A stretch of 64,000 nucleotides of DNA from Streptomyces rubradiris (GTDB lineage Bacteria; Actinomycetota; Actinomycetes; Streptomycetales; Streptomycetaceae). Where the stretch lies: assembly GCF_016860525.1 (NCBI RefSeq), contig NZ_BNEA01000015.1, positions 5,418,501-5,482,500 of the forward strand, written 5' to 3'. This document shows positions 48,549-57,016 of this stretch, piece after piece. Numbering within the stretch: the stretch's first letter is position 1; each line of letters opens with the position of its first letter. Position numbers and translations under genes: made by a program. The notes under the pieces are model-generated. The model saw only the letters and a list, made by a program, of their open reading frames with translations. It was not told the origin of the DNA and did not search any database.

Positions 48549-49295
48549 ATGAGTCTGTTCCGCGACGACGGCATCGTGCTGCGCACCCAGAAGCTGGGCG
48601 AGGCGGACCGGATCATCACCCTGCTGACGCGCGGGCACGGACGGGTGCGGGCCGTGGCCCGCGGGGTGCGGCGGACGAAGTCGAAGTTCGGGGCCCGGCT
48701 GGAGCCTTTCTCCCATGTGGACGTGCAGTTCTTCGCCCGTGGGAGTGAGCTGGTCGGGCGCGGCCTGCCGCTGTGCACGCAGAGCGAGACCATCGCTCCG
48801 TACGGCGGCGGGATCGTCACGGACTACGCCCGGTACACCGCCGGGACGGCCATGCTGGAGACCGCCGAGCGCTTCACCGATCACGAGGGCGAGCCGGCGG
48901 TGCAGCAGTACCTGCTGCTCGTCGGGGCGCTGCGGACGCTCGCCCGGGGCGAGCACGCGCCGCACCTCGTCCTCGACGCCTTCCTGCTGCGGTCCCTGGC
49001 CGTCAACGGCTACGCGCCCAGCTTCGGCGACTGCGCCAAGTGCGGGATGCCGGGACCGAACCGGTTCTTCTCCGTGGCCTCCGGCGGCTCGGTGTGCGCC
49101 GACTGCCGGGTGCCCGGCAGCGTCGTGCCGTCGCCGCAGACCCTGGTCCTGCTGGGGGCGCTGCTTACGGGAGACTGGGAGACGGCGGACGCGTGCGAGC
49201 CGAGGTACGTCCGCGAGGGCAGCGGGCTGGTGTCCGCCTACCTGCACTGGCACCTGGAGCGCGGACTGCGCTCCCTGCGCTACGTAGAGAAGTAA
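48549..49295 (+). CDS. recO: DNA repair protein RecO
   Basis: 248 residues. OB-fold N-terminus ([45 protein letters not shown]) and a C-terminal helical part with a zinc motif, CAKCGMPG and CADC. RecO loads RecA with RecR during gap repair. GAGAAT plus six bases precede the ATG and no Shine-Dalgarno is seen. Followed 31 bp later by uppS, probably as an operon. Confidence 0.95.
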   Translation: MSLFRDDGIVLRTQKLGEADRIITLLTRGHGRVRAVARGVRRTKSKFGARLEPFSHVDVQFFARGSELVGRGLPLCTQSETIAPYGGGIVTDYARYTAGTAMLETAERFTDHEGEPAVQQYLLLVGALRTLARGEHAPHLVLDAFLLRSLAVNGYAPSFGDCAKCGMPGPNRFFSVASGGSVCADCRVPGSVVPSPQTLVLLGALLTGDWETADACEPRYVREGSGLVSAYLHWHLERGLRSLRYVEK

Positions 49296-49326
49296 GCACG
49301 GCACGGGTCGAGGAGACGAGAAGCAC

Positions 49327-50169
49327 ATGGTCGTACGCGGGATCCTGGGGCGCCAGCGGCGCGAGTACAAGGCGCCGGAGCCGCATCCGTCCGGTGCCCG
49401 CGCGCCCAAGCTCCCCGGTGAGCTGGTGCCGAACCACGTCGCGATCGTGATGGACGGCAACGGACGGTGGGCCAAGGAGCGCGGGCTGCCGCGCACGGAG
49501 GGGCACAAGGTCGGCGCCGAGCGGGTGCTGGACGTGCTCCAGGGCTCGATCGAGATCGGCGTGCGCAACATCTCCCTGTACGCCTTCTCCACCGAGAACT
49601 GGAAGCGCTCGCCCGACGAGGTCCGCTTCCTGATGAACTTCAACCGGGACTTCATCCGCAAGACCCGTGACGAGCTCGACGCGCTCGGCATCCGGGTGCG
49701 CTGGGTGGGCCGCATGCCCCGGCTGTGGAAGTCGGTGGCGAAGGAGCTGGAGGTCGCCCAGGAGCAGACCAAGGGCAACGACCTGCTCACCCTGTACTTC
49801 TGCATGAACTACGGCGGCCGGGCCGAGCTCGCCGACGCGGCGCGGGCGATCGCCGAGGAGGTGCGGGCGGGCCGGCTCGATCCGTCGAAGGTGACCGAGA
49901 AGACCGTCCAGAAGCACCTGTACTACCCGGACATGCCGGACGTCGACCTGTTCCTGCGGCCGAGCGGTGAGCAGCGCACCTCCAACTACCTGCTGTGGCA
50001 GAGCGCGTACGCCGAGATGGTGTTCCAGGACGTGCTGTGGCCCGACTTCGACCGCCGCGACCTGTGGCGGGCCTGCATGGAGTTCGCCTCCCGGGACCGC
50101 CGCTTCGGCGGCGCCGTCCCGAACGAGGAGCTGCTGGCGATGGAGGCGGCCATGAAGGGCGACTCGTAA
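49327..50169 (+). CDS. uppS: Isoprenyl transferase (undecaprenyl diphosphate synthase type)
   Basis: 280 residues. cis-prenyltransferase motifs: [18 protein letters not shown] (catalytic Asp), [25 protein letters not shown] and [24 protein letters not shown]. It makes the C55 lipid carrier for cell-wall synthesis, or a shorter cis-polyprenyl product. ATG 49327 has GAGGAGACG upstream. Confidence 0.95.
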   Translation: MVVRGILGRQRREYKAPEPHPSGARAPKLPGELVPNHVAIVMDGNGRWAKERGLPRTEGHKVGAERVLDVLQGSIEIGVRNISLYAFSTENWKRSPDEVRFLMNFNRDFIRKTRDELDALGIRVRWVGRMPRLWKSVAKELEVAQEQTKGNDLLTLYFCMNYGGRAELADAARAIAEEVRAGRLDPSKVTEKTVQKHLYYPDMPDVDLFLRPSGEQRTSNYLLWQSAYAEMVFQDVLWPDFDRRDLWRACMEFASRDRRFGGAVPNEELLAMEAAMKGDS

Positions 50170-50184
50170 CGACCGCGGTCACCC

Positions 50185-50218
50185 GCGCCCCGCAAGGGGC
50201 GCGGGGAACTGCGCGACC
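50185..50218. repeat. Hairpin plus Streptomyces-type GC repeat, copy 2
   Basis: GCGCCCC-GCAA-GGGGCGC (50185-50202) is a perfect 7-bp hairpin between convergent uppS and zur, usable as a terminator on both strands. Its right arm begins the repeat GGGGCGCGGGGAACTGCGCG (50196 on), also found at 20498. Confidence 0.6.
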
Positions 50219-50251
50219 GGCCGTCCACGGACCCGCACCCGGCAACGGCGC

Positions 50252-50665
50252 TCAGCAGGCGGCCGCGCACTCCGCGCACGTGCCGAAGATCTCCACCGTG
50301 TGGGCCACGTTGACGTAGCCGTGTTCCGCCGCGATGGCCTCCGCCCACTTCTCGACGGCCGGGCCCTCCACCTCCACCGCCTTGCCGCAGGCGCGGCAGA
50401 CCAGGTGGTGGTGGTGTTCGCCGCTGGAGCAGCGGCGGTAGACGGACTCGCCGTCGGAGGTGCGCAGGACGTCGACCTCGCCGGCCTCGGCGAGGGACTG
50501 GAGGGTGCGGTAGACCGTGGTCAGCCCGACGGAATCGCCTTTGTGTTTGAGCATGTCGTGCAGTTCCTGGGCGCTGCGGAACTCGTCGACCTCGTCCAGG
50601 GCCGCCGCCACGGCTGCACGCTGGCGGGTCGCGCGACCCTTCACGGGCGGTCCAGCGGTCGTCAC
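50252..50665 (-). CDS. zur: Zinc uptake regulator of the Fur family
   Basis: 137 residues. Winged helix (RATRQRAAVAAALDEVDEFRSAQELH, VGLTTVYRTLQSLAEAG), then EHHHHLVCRACGKAVEVEG and FGTCAECAAAC, giving two CxxC pairs for the structural zinc and a His cluster for the sensory site. Repressor of zinc uptake when zinc is sufficient. GTG start with GGAGG upstream. Last gene of znuA-znuC-znuB-zur, 62 bp after znuB, so partly autoregulated. Confidence 0.93.
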   Translation of the reverse strand: MTTAGPPVKGRATRQRAAVAAALDEVDEFRSAQELHDMLKHKGDSVGLTTVYRTLQSLAEAGEVDVLRTSDGESVYRRCSSGEHHHHLVCRACGKAVEVEGPAVEKWAEAIAAEHGYVNVAHTVEIFGTCAECAAAC

Positions 50666-50727
50666 CGTTGCCTCCTTCGATGGCTCGCTTCTGCCCGGGC
50701 CATTGTGCCAGCCCGGGCGATCGGCGG

Positions 50728-51630
50728 TCAGACGCCGATCTCGTCCGCGGCCTCGCGCGCGGCGGGAATCGCGCACTCCGCGGGGTCCGGGGCGGGCCGG
50801 GCCGCGGCCGCCGCGCGGGCGCGCCGCCGGGCCAGCGGGGTGGCGAGCGCGGTCAGCGCGAGGAAGGCGGCGATGGTCAGCAGGACGATCGTGGCGCCGG
50901 GCGGGACGTCCTGGTAGTAGGAGGTGATCGTGCCGCTGACGGTCACGGCCACGCCGACGGCGACGGCGATCACGAAGGTGACGGTGAAGCTGCGGGTGAG
51001 TTGCTGGGCCGCCGCCACGGGCACGACCATCAGCGCGGACACCAGCAGCAGCCCGACCACCCGCATGGCGACGGTCACGGTGACGGCCGCGGTGACGGCC
51101 GTCAGCAGGTTCAGGGCGCGCACCGGCAGGCCCGTGACCCGCGCGAACTCCTCGTCCTGGCTGACCGCGAACAGCTGGCGGCGCAGGCCCAGGGTGACCA
51201 GCAGCACGAAGGCGGCGAGCACGCAGATCGCGGTCACGTCGGACGGGGAGACCGTGGACAGGGAGCCGAACAGGTACGAGGTCAGGTTGGCGTTGGAGCC
51301 GCCCGGCGCCAGGTTGATCAGCATCACGCCGCCGGCCATGCCGCCGTAGAACAGCATGGCCAGGGCGATGTCGCCGCGCGTGCGGCCGTACCAGCGGATC
51401 AGCTCCATCAGGACCGCGCCGAGCACCGAGACGGCCGTCGCCATCCACACCGGGGAGGTGGAGAGCAGGAAGCCGAGGCCGACGCCGGTCATGGCCACGT
51501 GTCCGATGCCGTCGCCCATCAGGGCCTGGCGGCGCTGGACCAGGTAGATGCCGACCGCGGGCGCGGTGATGCCGACCAGCACGGCGGCCAGCAGCGCCCG
51601 CTGCATGAAGGCGTAGTTCAGGAATTCCAT
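50728..51630 (-). CDS. znuB: Zinc ABC transporter permease
   Basis: 300 residues with about eight hydrophobic helices. ABC-3 family: VLVGITAPAVGIYLVQRRQALMGDGIGHVAMTGVGLGFLL and the conserved VVGLLLVSALMVVPVAAAQ. Carries the metal across the membrane. ATG overlaps the znuC stop (TGATG). Confidence 0.93.
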   Translation of the reverse strand: MEFLNYAFMQRALLAAVLVGITAPAVGIYLVQRRQALMGDGIGHVAMTGVGLGFLLSTSPVWMATAVSVLGAVLMELIRWYGRTRGDIALAMLFYGGMAGGVMLINLAPGGSNANLTSYLFGSLSTVSPSDVTAICVLAAFVLLVTLGLRRQLFAVSQDEEFARVTGLPVRALNLLTAVTAAVTVTVAMRVVGLLLVSALMVVPVAAAQQLTRSFTVTFVIAVAVGVAVTVSGTITSYYQDVPPGATIVLLTIAAFLALTALATPLARRRARAAAAARPAPDPAECAIPAAREAADEIGV

Positions 51631-52403
51631 CAGCTCAGCAGTCCCGTGCGGATCGGTTCGGTGCCCGCCGGCGCGTGCGGGTGTACGTGGTCGTGGCCGG
51701 GCAGGGCATGCTGGCCGACCGCGCGCGGCGGCGGGCCGTCGTGCAGGACGCAGCCGTCGCGCAGGACCACCGCCCGGTCGATCAGCGGCTCCAGCGGGCC
51801 CAGCTCGTGCAGCACGAGGAGGACCGTCGTACCGGCCTCGACCTGCCGGCGCAGGGTCTCGGCCAGGACCTCCTGGCTGGCCAGGTCGACGCCGGCCATC
51901 GGCTCGTCCATGATCAGCAGCTCCGGCTCGGAGACCAGCGCGCGGGCGATCAGCACCCGCTGGTGCTGGCCGCCGGACAGGGCGGTCGCCGAGTCCTTGG
52001 CGCGGTCGGCCATGCCGACCCGCTCCAGGGCGCGCCGGACGGCCTCCCGGTCGGTCCTGCGGAAGGGCCCGAAGCGGGTGCGGGCGAGCCGGCCGGAGGA
52101 GACGATCTCGGTGACGGTCGCCGGGACGCCGCCCGCGGCCGTCGTACGCTGCGGTACGTAGCCCACGCGCGCCCAGTCGCGGAAGGACCGGCGCGGGGTG
52201 CCGAACAGCTCGACCGTGCCGCCGCTGACCGGCACCTGGCCGATGATCGCGCGGATGGCGGTGGACTTGCCGGAGCCGTTGGCGCCGAGCAGCGCGACGA
52301 CCTCGCCGCGGCCGACGGTGAGGTCGACGCCGCGCAGCACGGGCCGGGCGCCGAGTTCGGCGGTCACCCCGCGCAGGGATATGACGGGTTCGCCGGTGGT
52401 CAT
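51630..52403 (-). CDS. znuC: Zinc ABC transporter ATP-binding protein
   Basis: 257 residues. Walker A LLGANGSGKSTAIRA, signature LSGGQHQRVLIARALVSEP, Walker B LLIMDEPMAGVD, H-loop VLHELG. The C-terminus is His rich (GHDHVHPHAPAG), a feature of zinc systems. It starts 18 bp after znuA. Confidence 0.94.
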   Translation of the reverse strand: MTTGEPVISLRGVTAELGARPVLRGVDLTVGRGEVVALLGANGSGKSTAIRAIIGQVPVSGGTVELFGTPRRSFRDWARVGYVPQRTTAAGGVPATVTEIVSSGRLARTRFGPFRRTDREAVRRALERVGMADRAKDSATALSGGQHQRVLIARALVSEPELLIMDEPMAGVDLASQEVLAETLRRQVEAGTTVLLVLHELGPLEPLIDRAVVLRDGCVLHDGPPPRAVGQHALPGHDHVHPHAPAGTEPIRTGLLS

Positions 52404-52420
52404 GGTGCCTCCCGTGCCGC

Positions 52421-53386
52421 TCACTTGGCGCCCAGGGCCTGCTGGAGCGCCTTCAGGTTGGCCCGCTGGACCGTGAAGTAGTCCTGGCCTCGGGAGTGCT
52501 CGGTGATGCCCTCGATCGGGTCGAGGACGTCGGTCTTCAGGCCCGTGTCGCTCGCGAGGGTCTTGGCGGTCTTGTCGCTGACGAGGGTCTCGTAGAAGAC
52601 CGTGGAGACGCCGTCCGCCTCGGCCATCTTCTCCAGGTCCTTCACCCGGGCGGCGCTCGGCTCGGAGTCGGGGTCGAGGCCGCTGATGGCCTCCTCGGTG
52701 AGGCCGTAGCGCTCGGCGAGGTAGCCGAAGGCGGCGTGGGTGGTGATGAAGACCTTGCTCTTGGTGTGCGCGAGGCCGTTCTCGAACTCGGTGTTCAGCG
52801 CGTTCAGCTGCTTGACCAGGGCGGCGGTGTTCTTCTTGTAGTCGGCGGCGTGGTCGGGGTCGGCCTTCTCGAAGGCCTTGCCGACGCCCTCGGCGACCTG
52901 GGCGTAGCGCACCGGGTCGAGCCAGATGTGCGGGTCCTTGCCCGCCTCCTCGCCGTGGCCGTGGTCGTGGTCGTCGTGTCCGGCCGCGTGGCCGCCGACC
53001 TCGTTGCCGTGCTTCTCCAGCGTGGTCAGGGACGCCGCGTCGATCTTCGTGTCCACCGGGGACTGCTCCACGGCCTTGTCGACGGCGGGCTGGAGGTTCT
53101 TCAGGTACAGGACCGCGTCGGACTCCTCCAGGGAGGCGGTCTGCCGGGTGCTGAGCTCCAGGTCGTGCGGTTCCTGGCCGGGGGAGGTGAGGGTGGTGAC
53201 GTGGACGTGGTCCCCGCCGATCCGCTCGGCGAGGAAGGCCATCGGGTAGAACGACGCGACGACGTCGAACTTGGACGTGTTGCCCGCTCCCGCCGCGTCG
53301 CCGGAGCAGCCGGCGAGGGTGGCGGTCCCGAGCGCGGTGGCCGCGGCCATGGCGGCGGTGGGTATGAGGCGTCGTCGTACGTTCAT
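52421..53386 (-). CDS. znuA: Zinc ABC transporter substrate-binding lipoprotein
   Basis: 321 residues from the [10 protein letters not shown] start. Lipobox TLAGC near residue 25-29, then the cluster A-I fold with [21 protein letters not shown] His/Asp-rich loop ([11 protein letters not shown]) captures zinc, and the metal site includes HIWLDP and [12 protein letters not shown]. The start is chosen because the promoter TTGACA-N18-GAAAAT ends exactly seven bases before this ATG, implying a leaderless mRNA; two further in-frame ATGs upstream would lie inside the -10. Confidence 0.94.
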   Translation of the reverse strand: MNVRRRLIPTAAMAAATALGTATLAGCSGDAAGAGNTSKFDVVASFYPMAFLAERIGGDHVHVTTLTSPGQEPHDLELSTRQTASLEESDAVLYLKNLQPAVDKAVEQSPVDTKIDAASLTTLEKHGNEVGGHAAGHDDHDHGHGEEAGKDPHIWLDPVRYAQVAEGVGKAFEKADPDHAADYKKNTAALVKQLNALNTEFENGLAHTKSKVFITTHAAFGYLAERYGLTEEAISGLDPDSEPSAARVKDLEKMAEADGVSTVFYETLVSDKTAKTLASDTGLKTDVLDPIEGITEHSRGQDYFTVQRANLKALQQALGAK

Positions 53387-53400
53387 GACAGTCATTTTCA
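53386..53400. promoter_or_regulatory. Zur box 1
   Basis: Read toward znuA, TGAAAATGACTGTCA matches the Streptomyces Zur box TGAAAATGATTTTCA at 13 of 15 positions. It covers the -10, start point and first base of znuA. Confidence 0.75.
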
Positions 53401-53423
53401 ACAAATATGGAAACCGTTGTCAA
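53394..53423 (-). promoter_or_regulatory. znuA promoter
   Basis: Reverse strand TTGACA (53418-53423), 18 bp, GAAAAT (53394-53399), then seven bases to ATG 53386. Both hexamers lie in Zur-box sequence. Confidence 0.65.
53408..53422. promoter_or_regulatory. Zur box 2
   Basis: TGGAAACCGTTGTCA, a 7-1-7 imperfect palindrome matching the Zur consensus at about 10 of 15 positions. Its centre is 22 bp from that of box 1, two helical turns, and it covers the -35. Confidence 0.55.
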
Positions 53424-53457
53424 CAACGCTCGTCATGCGGTCCGGACAGGGGCCGAT

Positions 53458-53488
53458 TTGGTCGTGGGGGAGCCTGCGCCGGTAACCT
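53458..53488 (+). promoter_or_regulatory. Putative glyS promoter
   Basis: TTGGTC, 19 bp, TAACCT, giving a leader of about 50 nt. It lies outside both Zur boxes, so glyS need not respond to zinc. Confidence 0.4.
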
Positions 53489-53546
53489 GAATCATTCGCT
53501 GGAAGCATCTCGCTTCAACGCCCGTCGTCGTAATGAAGAGAGCACC

Positions 53547-54929
53547 GTGGCCGCCGACAAGATCGACACCATCGTCAGCCTGAGCAAGCGCCGTGGCTTC
53601 GTTTTCCCCTGCAGTGAGATCTACGGCGGCCAGCGTGCCGCCTGGGACTACGGACCGCTGGGTGTCGAGCTCAAGGAGAACATCAAGCGCCAGTGGTGGC
53701 GCTACATGGTGACGTCGCGCGAGGACGTCGTCGGTATCGACTCGTCCGTGATCCTGGCTTCCGAGGTCTGGGTCGCCTCCGGCCACGTCGCCACCTTCAC
53801 GGACCCGCTGACCGAGTGCACCTCGTGTCACAAGCGGTTCCGCGCCGACCACCTGGAGGAGGCGTACGAGGAGAAGAAGGGCCACGCCCCGGCGAACGGC
53901 CTCGCGGACGTCAACTGCCCGAACTGCGGCAACAAGGGCCAGTTCACCGAGCCCAAGCAGTTCTCCGGCCTGCTGTCCACCCACCTCGGCCCGACCCAGG
54001 ACTCCGGCTCCGTCGCCTACCTGCGCCCCGAGACCGCCCAGGGCATCTTCACCAACTTCGCCCAGGTGCAGACCACCTCGCGCCGCAAGCCGCCGTTCGG
54101 CATCGCCCAGATGGGCAAGTCGTTCCGCAACGAGATCACGCCGGGCAACTTCATCTTCCGCACCCGCGAGTTCGAGCAGATGGAGATGGAGTTCTTCGTC
54201 AAGCCGGGCGAGGACGAGCAGTGGCAGGAATACTGGATGGAGCAGCGCTGGAACTGGTACACCGGCCTGGGTCTCCGTGAGGAGAACATGCGCTGGTACG
54301 AGCACCCGAAGGAGAAGCTCTCCCACTACTCCAAGCGCACCGCCGACATCGAGTACCGCTTCCAGTTCGGCGGCAGCGAGTGGGGCGAGCTGGAGGGTGT
54401 CGCCAACCGCACCGACTACGACCTCTCCGCGCACGCCAAGGCCTCCGGCCAGGACCTCTCCTACTTCGACCAGGAGGCCGGCGAGCGCTGGACGCCGTAC
54501 GTCATCGAGCCGGCGGCGGGTGTCGGCCGCACCATGCTGGCCTTCCTCCTGGACGCCTACGTCGAGGACGAGGCGCCCAACGCCAAGGGCAAGATGGAGA
54601 AGCGCACCGTGCTGCGCCTGGACCACCGCCTCGCCCCGGTGAAGGTCGCGGTGCTCCCGCTGTCCCGCAACCCGGAGCTGTCCCCGAAGGCCAAGGGCCT
54701 CGCCCAGGCGCTGCGCCAGCACTGGAACATCGAGTTCGACGACGCCGGCGCCATCGGCCGCCGCTACCGCCGTCAGGACGAGATCGGCACGCCGTACTGC
54801 GTGACCGTCGACTTCGACACCCTCGAGGACAACGCCGTCACCGTGCGCGAGCGTGACTCGATGAAGCAGGAGCGGGTGTCGCTGGACCAGATTGAGGGCT
54901 ACCTGGCCTCGCGTCTGCTGGGCGCCTAG
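53547..54929 (+). CDS. glyS: Glycyl-tRNA synthetase (dimeric type)
   Basis: 460 residues, class II synthetase of the alpha2 (eukaryote-like) type. Motif 1 region [25 protein letters not shown]; motif 2 [14 protein letters not shown] and [14 protein letters not shown]; motif 3 [15 protein letters not shown] zinc ribbon is seen at CTSCHKRF and CPNCGNKG, a plausible link to the neighbouring zinc genes. GTG 53547 yields [18 protein letters not shown]. Closed by a 16-bp hairpin. Confidence 0.97.
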   Translation: MAADKIDTIVSLSKRRGFVFPCSEIYGGQRAAWDYGPLGVELKENIKRQWWRYMVTSREDVVGIDSSVILASEVWVASGHVATFTDPLTECTSCHKRFRADHLEEAYEEKKGHAPANGLADVNCPNCGNKGQFTEPKQFSGLLSTHLGPTQDSGSVAYLRPETAQGIFTNFAQVQTTSRRKPPFGIAQMGKSFRNEITPGNFIFRTREFEQMEMEFFVKPGEDEQWQEYWMEQRWNWYTGLGLREENMRWYEHPKEKLSHYSKRTADIEYRFQFGGSEWGELEGVANRTDYDLSAHAKASGQDLSYFDQEAGERWTPYVIEPAAGVGRTMLAFLLDAYVEDEAPNAKGKMEKRTVLRLDHRLAPVKVAVLPLSRNPELSPKAKGLAQALRQHWNIEFDDAGAIGRRYRRQDEIGTPYCVTVDFDTLEDNAVTVRERDSMKQERVSLDQIEGYLASRLLGA

Positions 54930-54942
54930 TCACGACCGCGTG

Positions 54943-54976
54943 ATGCCGGGCGGGCCGACCTCGGCCCGCCCGGCAT
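54943..54976. terminator. glyS/chitinase bidirectional terminator
   Basis: Arms 54943-54958 and 54961-54976 are perfect 16-bp complements with a minimal loop. It lies in the 65-bp gap between two convergent genes and serves both. Confidence 0.85.
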
Positions 54977-54994
54977 TCGTGTGTCCGCGCCCGC

Positions 54995-56050
54995 TCAACG
55001 GCCCTGGAGGGCCTTGACGTTGTCGCCGAACGTCCAGTTCTTCGAGCCGTCCCAGTTGACGGACCAGGTCATCAGGCCCTTGAGCGAGGTGCCGTAGTTC
55101 CGCCAGGCCTGGGCGACCAGGGACGGGGACATGTAGCCGCCGCCCGCGCCGGGCTGGGCGGGCAGCCCCGGGACCTGCTTGTCGTAGGGCACCCTGATCG
55201 TCGTGCCCTGCACCACCAGGCCCTTGTTCAGACAGTCGGTCTGCGCGGTGAAGCCCTGCACGGTGCCCGCCGAGTAGGAGTCGCCCGAGCAGCCGTACAT
55301 GCTGCCGTTGTAGTACTGCATGTTCAGCCACCACAGCCGGCCGTTGTCCGCGTACTTCTTGATGATTGGCAGGTACGCGCCCCAGATCGAGCCGTAGGTG
55401 ACGCTGCCGCCGGTGACGTACGCCGTTTCCGGGGCCATCGTCAGGCCGAAGTTCGAGGGCATCTGGGCGAGGATGCCGTCGATGACGCGGATCAGGTTGG
55501 CCTGGGACGGGGACAGCTGGTTGATGTTGCCGCTGCCGACCAGGCCGGTCTCGATGTCGATGTCGATGCCGTCGAAGTTGTACTTCTTCAGGATCGGCAC
55601 GATCGTCGCCACGAAGCGGTCGGCGACGGTCTGGGACGACAGGTCGATGCCGGCCGCCGCGCCGCCGATGGACAGCAGGATCGTCTGGCCGGCCGCCTTG
55701 GCCTGGCACATCTCGGCGGGCGTGGCCACCTTCACGCCGGCGTCCATGCCGTCCTCCCACAGCGCGGTGCCGTCGGAGCGGATCACCGGGAAGGCCGCGT
55801 TGATCACGTTGTAGCCGTGGGCGGGGATGCGGGAGTCGGTGATCGGGGTCCAGCCGAAGGGCGGGTGGACGCCGTTGGCGGAGCCGTCCCAGTTCTCCCA
55901 GTAGCCCTGGAGCACCTTGCCCGCCGGCCTGGACTTGACCGCGCAGGTGTCGGCGGCGGCGGAGGCGGCGGGCGCGGTGGCGATGGCGAGCGGGGCGAGG
56001 ACGGCGCCGGTCAGGGCGGCGGTGAGCAGGCGCAGGGTGCGGCGGAGCAT
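54995..56050 (-). CDS. Secreted GH18 chitinase
   Basis: 351 residues. Signal peptide ending near APAASAAA, then one GH18 barrel with no binding domain. The catalytic motif is NFDGIDIDIETG (DxxDxDxE near residues 157-165), preceded by ILLSIGGAAAG. WSVNWDGSKNWTF near the end holds the conserved Trp. It cleaves chitin outside the cell. GGAGG precedes the ATG. Two DasR-type sites lie at the promoter, so N-acetylglucosamine-responsive control is expected. Confidence 0.93.
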   Translation of the reverse strand: MLRRTLRLLTAALTGAVLAPLAIATAPAASAAADTCAVKSRPAGKVLQGYWENWDGSANGVHPPFGWTPITDSRIPAHGYNVINAAFPVIRSDGTALWEDGMDAGVKVATPAEMCQAKAAGQTILLSIGGAAAGIDLSSQTVADRFVATIVPILKKYNFDGIDIDIETGLVGSGNINQLSPSQANLIRVIDGILAQMPSNFGLTMAPETAYVTGGSVTYGSIWGAYLPIIKKYADNGRLWWLNMQYYNGSMYGCSGDSYSAGTVQGFTAQTDCLNKGLVVQGTTIRVPYDKQVPGLPAQPGAGGGYMSPSLVAQAWRNYGTSLKGLMTWSVNWDGSKNWTFGDNVKALQGR

Positions 56051-56127
56051 CGGGCCTCCCGGCGGGTCGGGGGTGGTGTCGGGTCGGTGTCGGGTTCGGT
56101 GTCGGCTCGTGAGGTGTCGCAGACATG

Positions 56128-56156
56128 ACAGTGCGCTGGTCCAGACCTTTCGTCAA
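56128..56156 (-). promoter_or_regulatory. Chitinase promoter
   Basis: Reverse strand TTGACG (56151-56156), 17 bp, CACTGT (56128-56133), lying between and within the two 12-bp repeats. Confidence 0.6.
56137..56148. promoter_or_regulatory. DasR-type site A (chitinase repeat)
   Basis: TGGTCCAGACCT, one mismatch from the 12-bp repeat TGGTCTAGACCT of Streptomyces chitinase promoters and the core of the DasR consensus ACTGGTCTAGACCACT. It sits in the spacer of the promoter. Confidence 0.75.
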
Positions 56157-56157
56157 G

Positions 56158-56169
56158 AGGTCTGGACCA
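56158..56169. promoter_or_regulatory. DasR-type site B (chitinase repeat)
   Basis: AGGTCTGGACCA, the exact reverse complement of site A, directly upstream of the -35. Sites A and B are 21 bp centre to centre. Confidence 0.75.
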
Positions 56170-56307
56170 CACGACCGTGGACGGCCCCGGACCCCCTCTC
56201 CGCCCCCAGGGGCGAAGCGGCTGTCCGTGATGCCCGGACTGTGGGATCGGTGCGATGGTCGGCAGCCGACGGGGCTGGGGCCGGCCGGATAGTCGGGCAG
56301 GGCCACG

Positions 56308-56601
56308 GTGTGGGCAGATGGAGGAATGGGCCCGCCAGTTGCGTGCGCGGCTGTCCTGCTGGCCGGTCACGTACGCGGCATCACCCAGCAGGCCCGTGTG
56401 GCGGGCCCCGCGGGCGACCCCGAAGCGCAATCGGGTGCCATCCTCGGCGATCTGATGCGGGCGCACGGCGAGCGGTTCCCCGCGCTCACCGCGGCCCTCG
56501 CTTCAGTCGCCCGGTCCGGCGGGCAAGACCAGGCATGGGATTTCGGCCTGCGGCGGATTTTGGACGGCTTGGCCGCACTCGTCGACCGGCGCGCACGGTG
56601 A
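56308..56601 (+). pseudogene. C-terminal remnant of a TetR-family regulator
   Basis: The frame reads CAAVLLAGHVRGITQQARV, later ILGDLMRAHGERFPALTAAL and WDFGLRRILDGLAALVDRR. These are the order and wording of the TetR_C (tetracycline-repressor-type) ligand domain, which in relatives ends F-FGL-RILDG--ALV. No helix-turn-helix is found upstream in any frame. About 85 residues survive; the DNA-binding half is gone. Confidence 0.65.
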
Positions 56602-57016
56602 CCGTGGTCCGGATCGCAACCGGCCGGCCGCCCCGCTTGGCGCCGCACCGTGACAGGTGCGCCGTCGATCCTGTGACCTGCGCCTTCACCGGCTGCACTC
56701 GTATGAGTCCGCCTCGTCCCATTCGGTATCGCGGGCTGCTGTCGCCCAGGAGGTCGTTCTCCTGGTCCTCGATCGGCGGTCGACGTGGCGTGGTGGCCCG
56801 AACTTCCTCGCCCGGCACTCCACCAGCAGGGCATCGCGCCGCCGGTCCACCGGAGCCGGTCCTCCACCGGCCAGACCCCCTCCGGCTCGAAGAACTCCGG
56901 CATCGGGCACAAGCCGAGCCGCGGCCTCCTCGATGCTTCGGACCTTGTCCAGAAGAGGGGACATTATTGGGCTGACAGATATTGAAATCTGTTAGCTGTT
57001 ATGTCACGGTGGTGGC
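56602..57016. other. Gap with decayed sequence and operator-like dyad
   Basis: 415 bp without a gene I can support. A reverse frame at 56686-56964 begins LDKVRSIEEAAARLVPDAGVL, faintly like the start of a CoA-transferase subunit, but the rest does not fit. The last 50 bp are AT rich and carry the inverted repeat at 56971-56996. Confidence 0.4.
56971..56996. promoter_or_regulatory. 26-bp inverted repeat, likely operator of aldo/keto reductase gene
   Basis: Ten-base arms GCTGACAGAT and ATCTGTTAGC with one mismatch around ATTGAA, 20 bp upstream of the reductase ATG. AT rich against a GC-rich background. Size and symmetry fit a TetR-type operator. Confidence 0.55.

Noticed and set aside
56686..56964. 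Reverse frame starting LDKVRSIEEAAARLVPDAGVL, faintly like a CoA-transferase subunit
   Set aside because: Similarity covers at most 30 residues and is broken by unrelated sequence; no partner subunit or full gene nearby.
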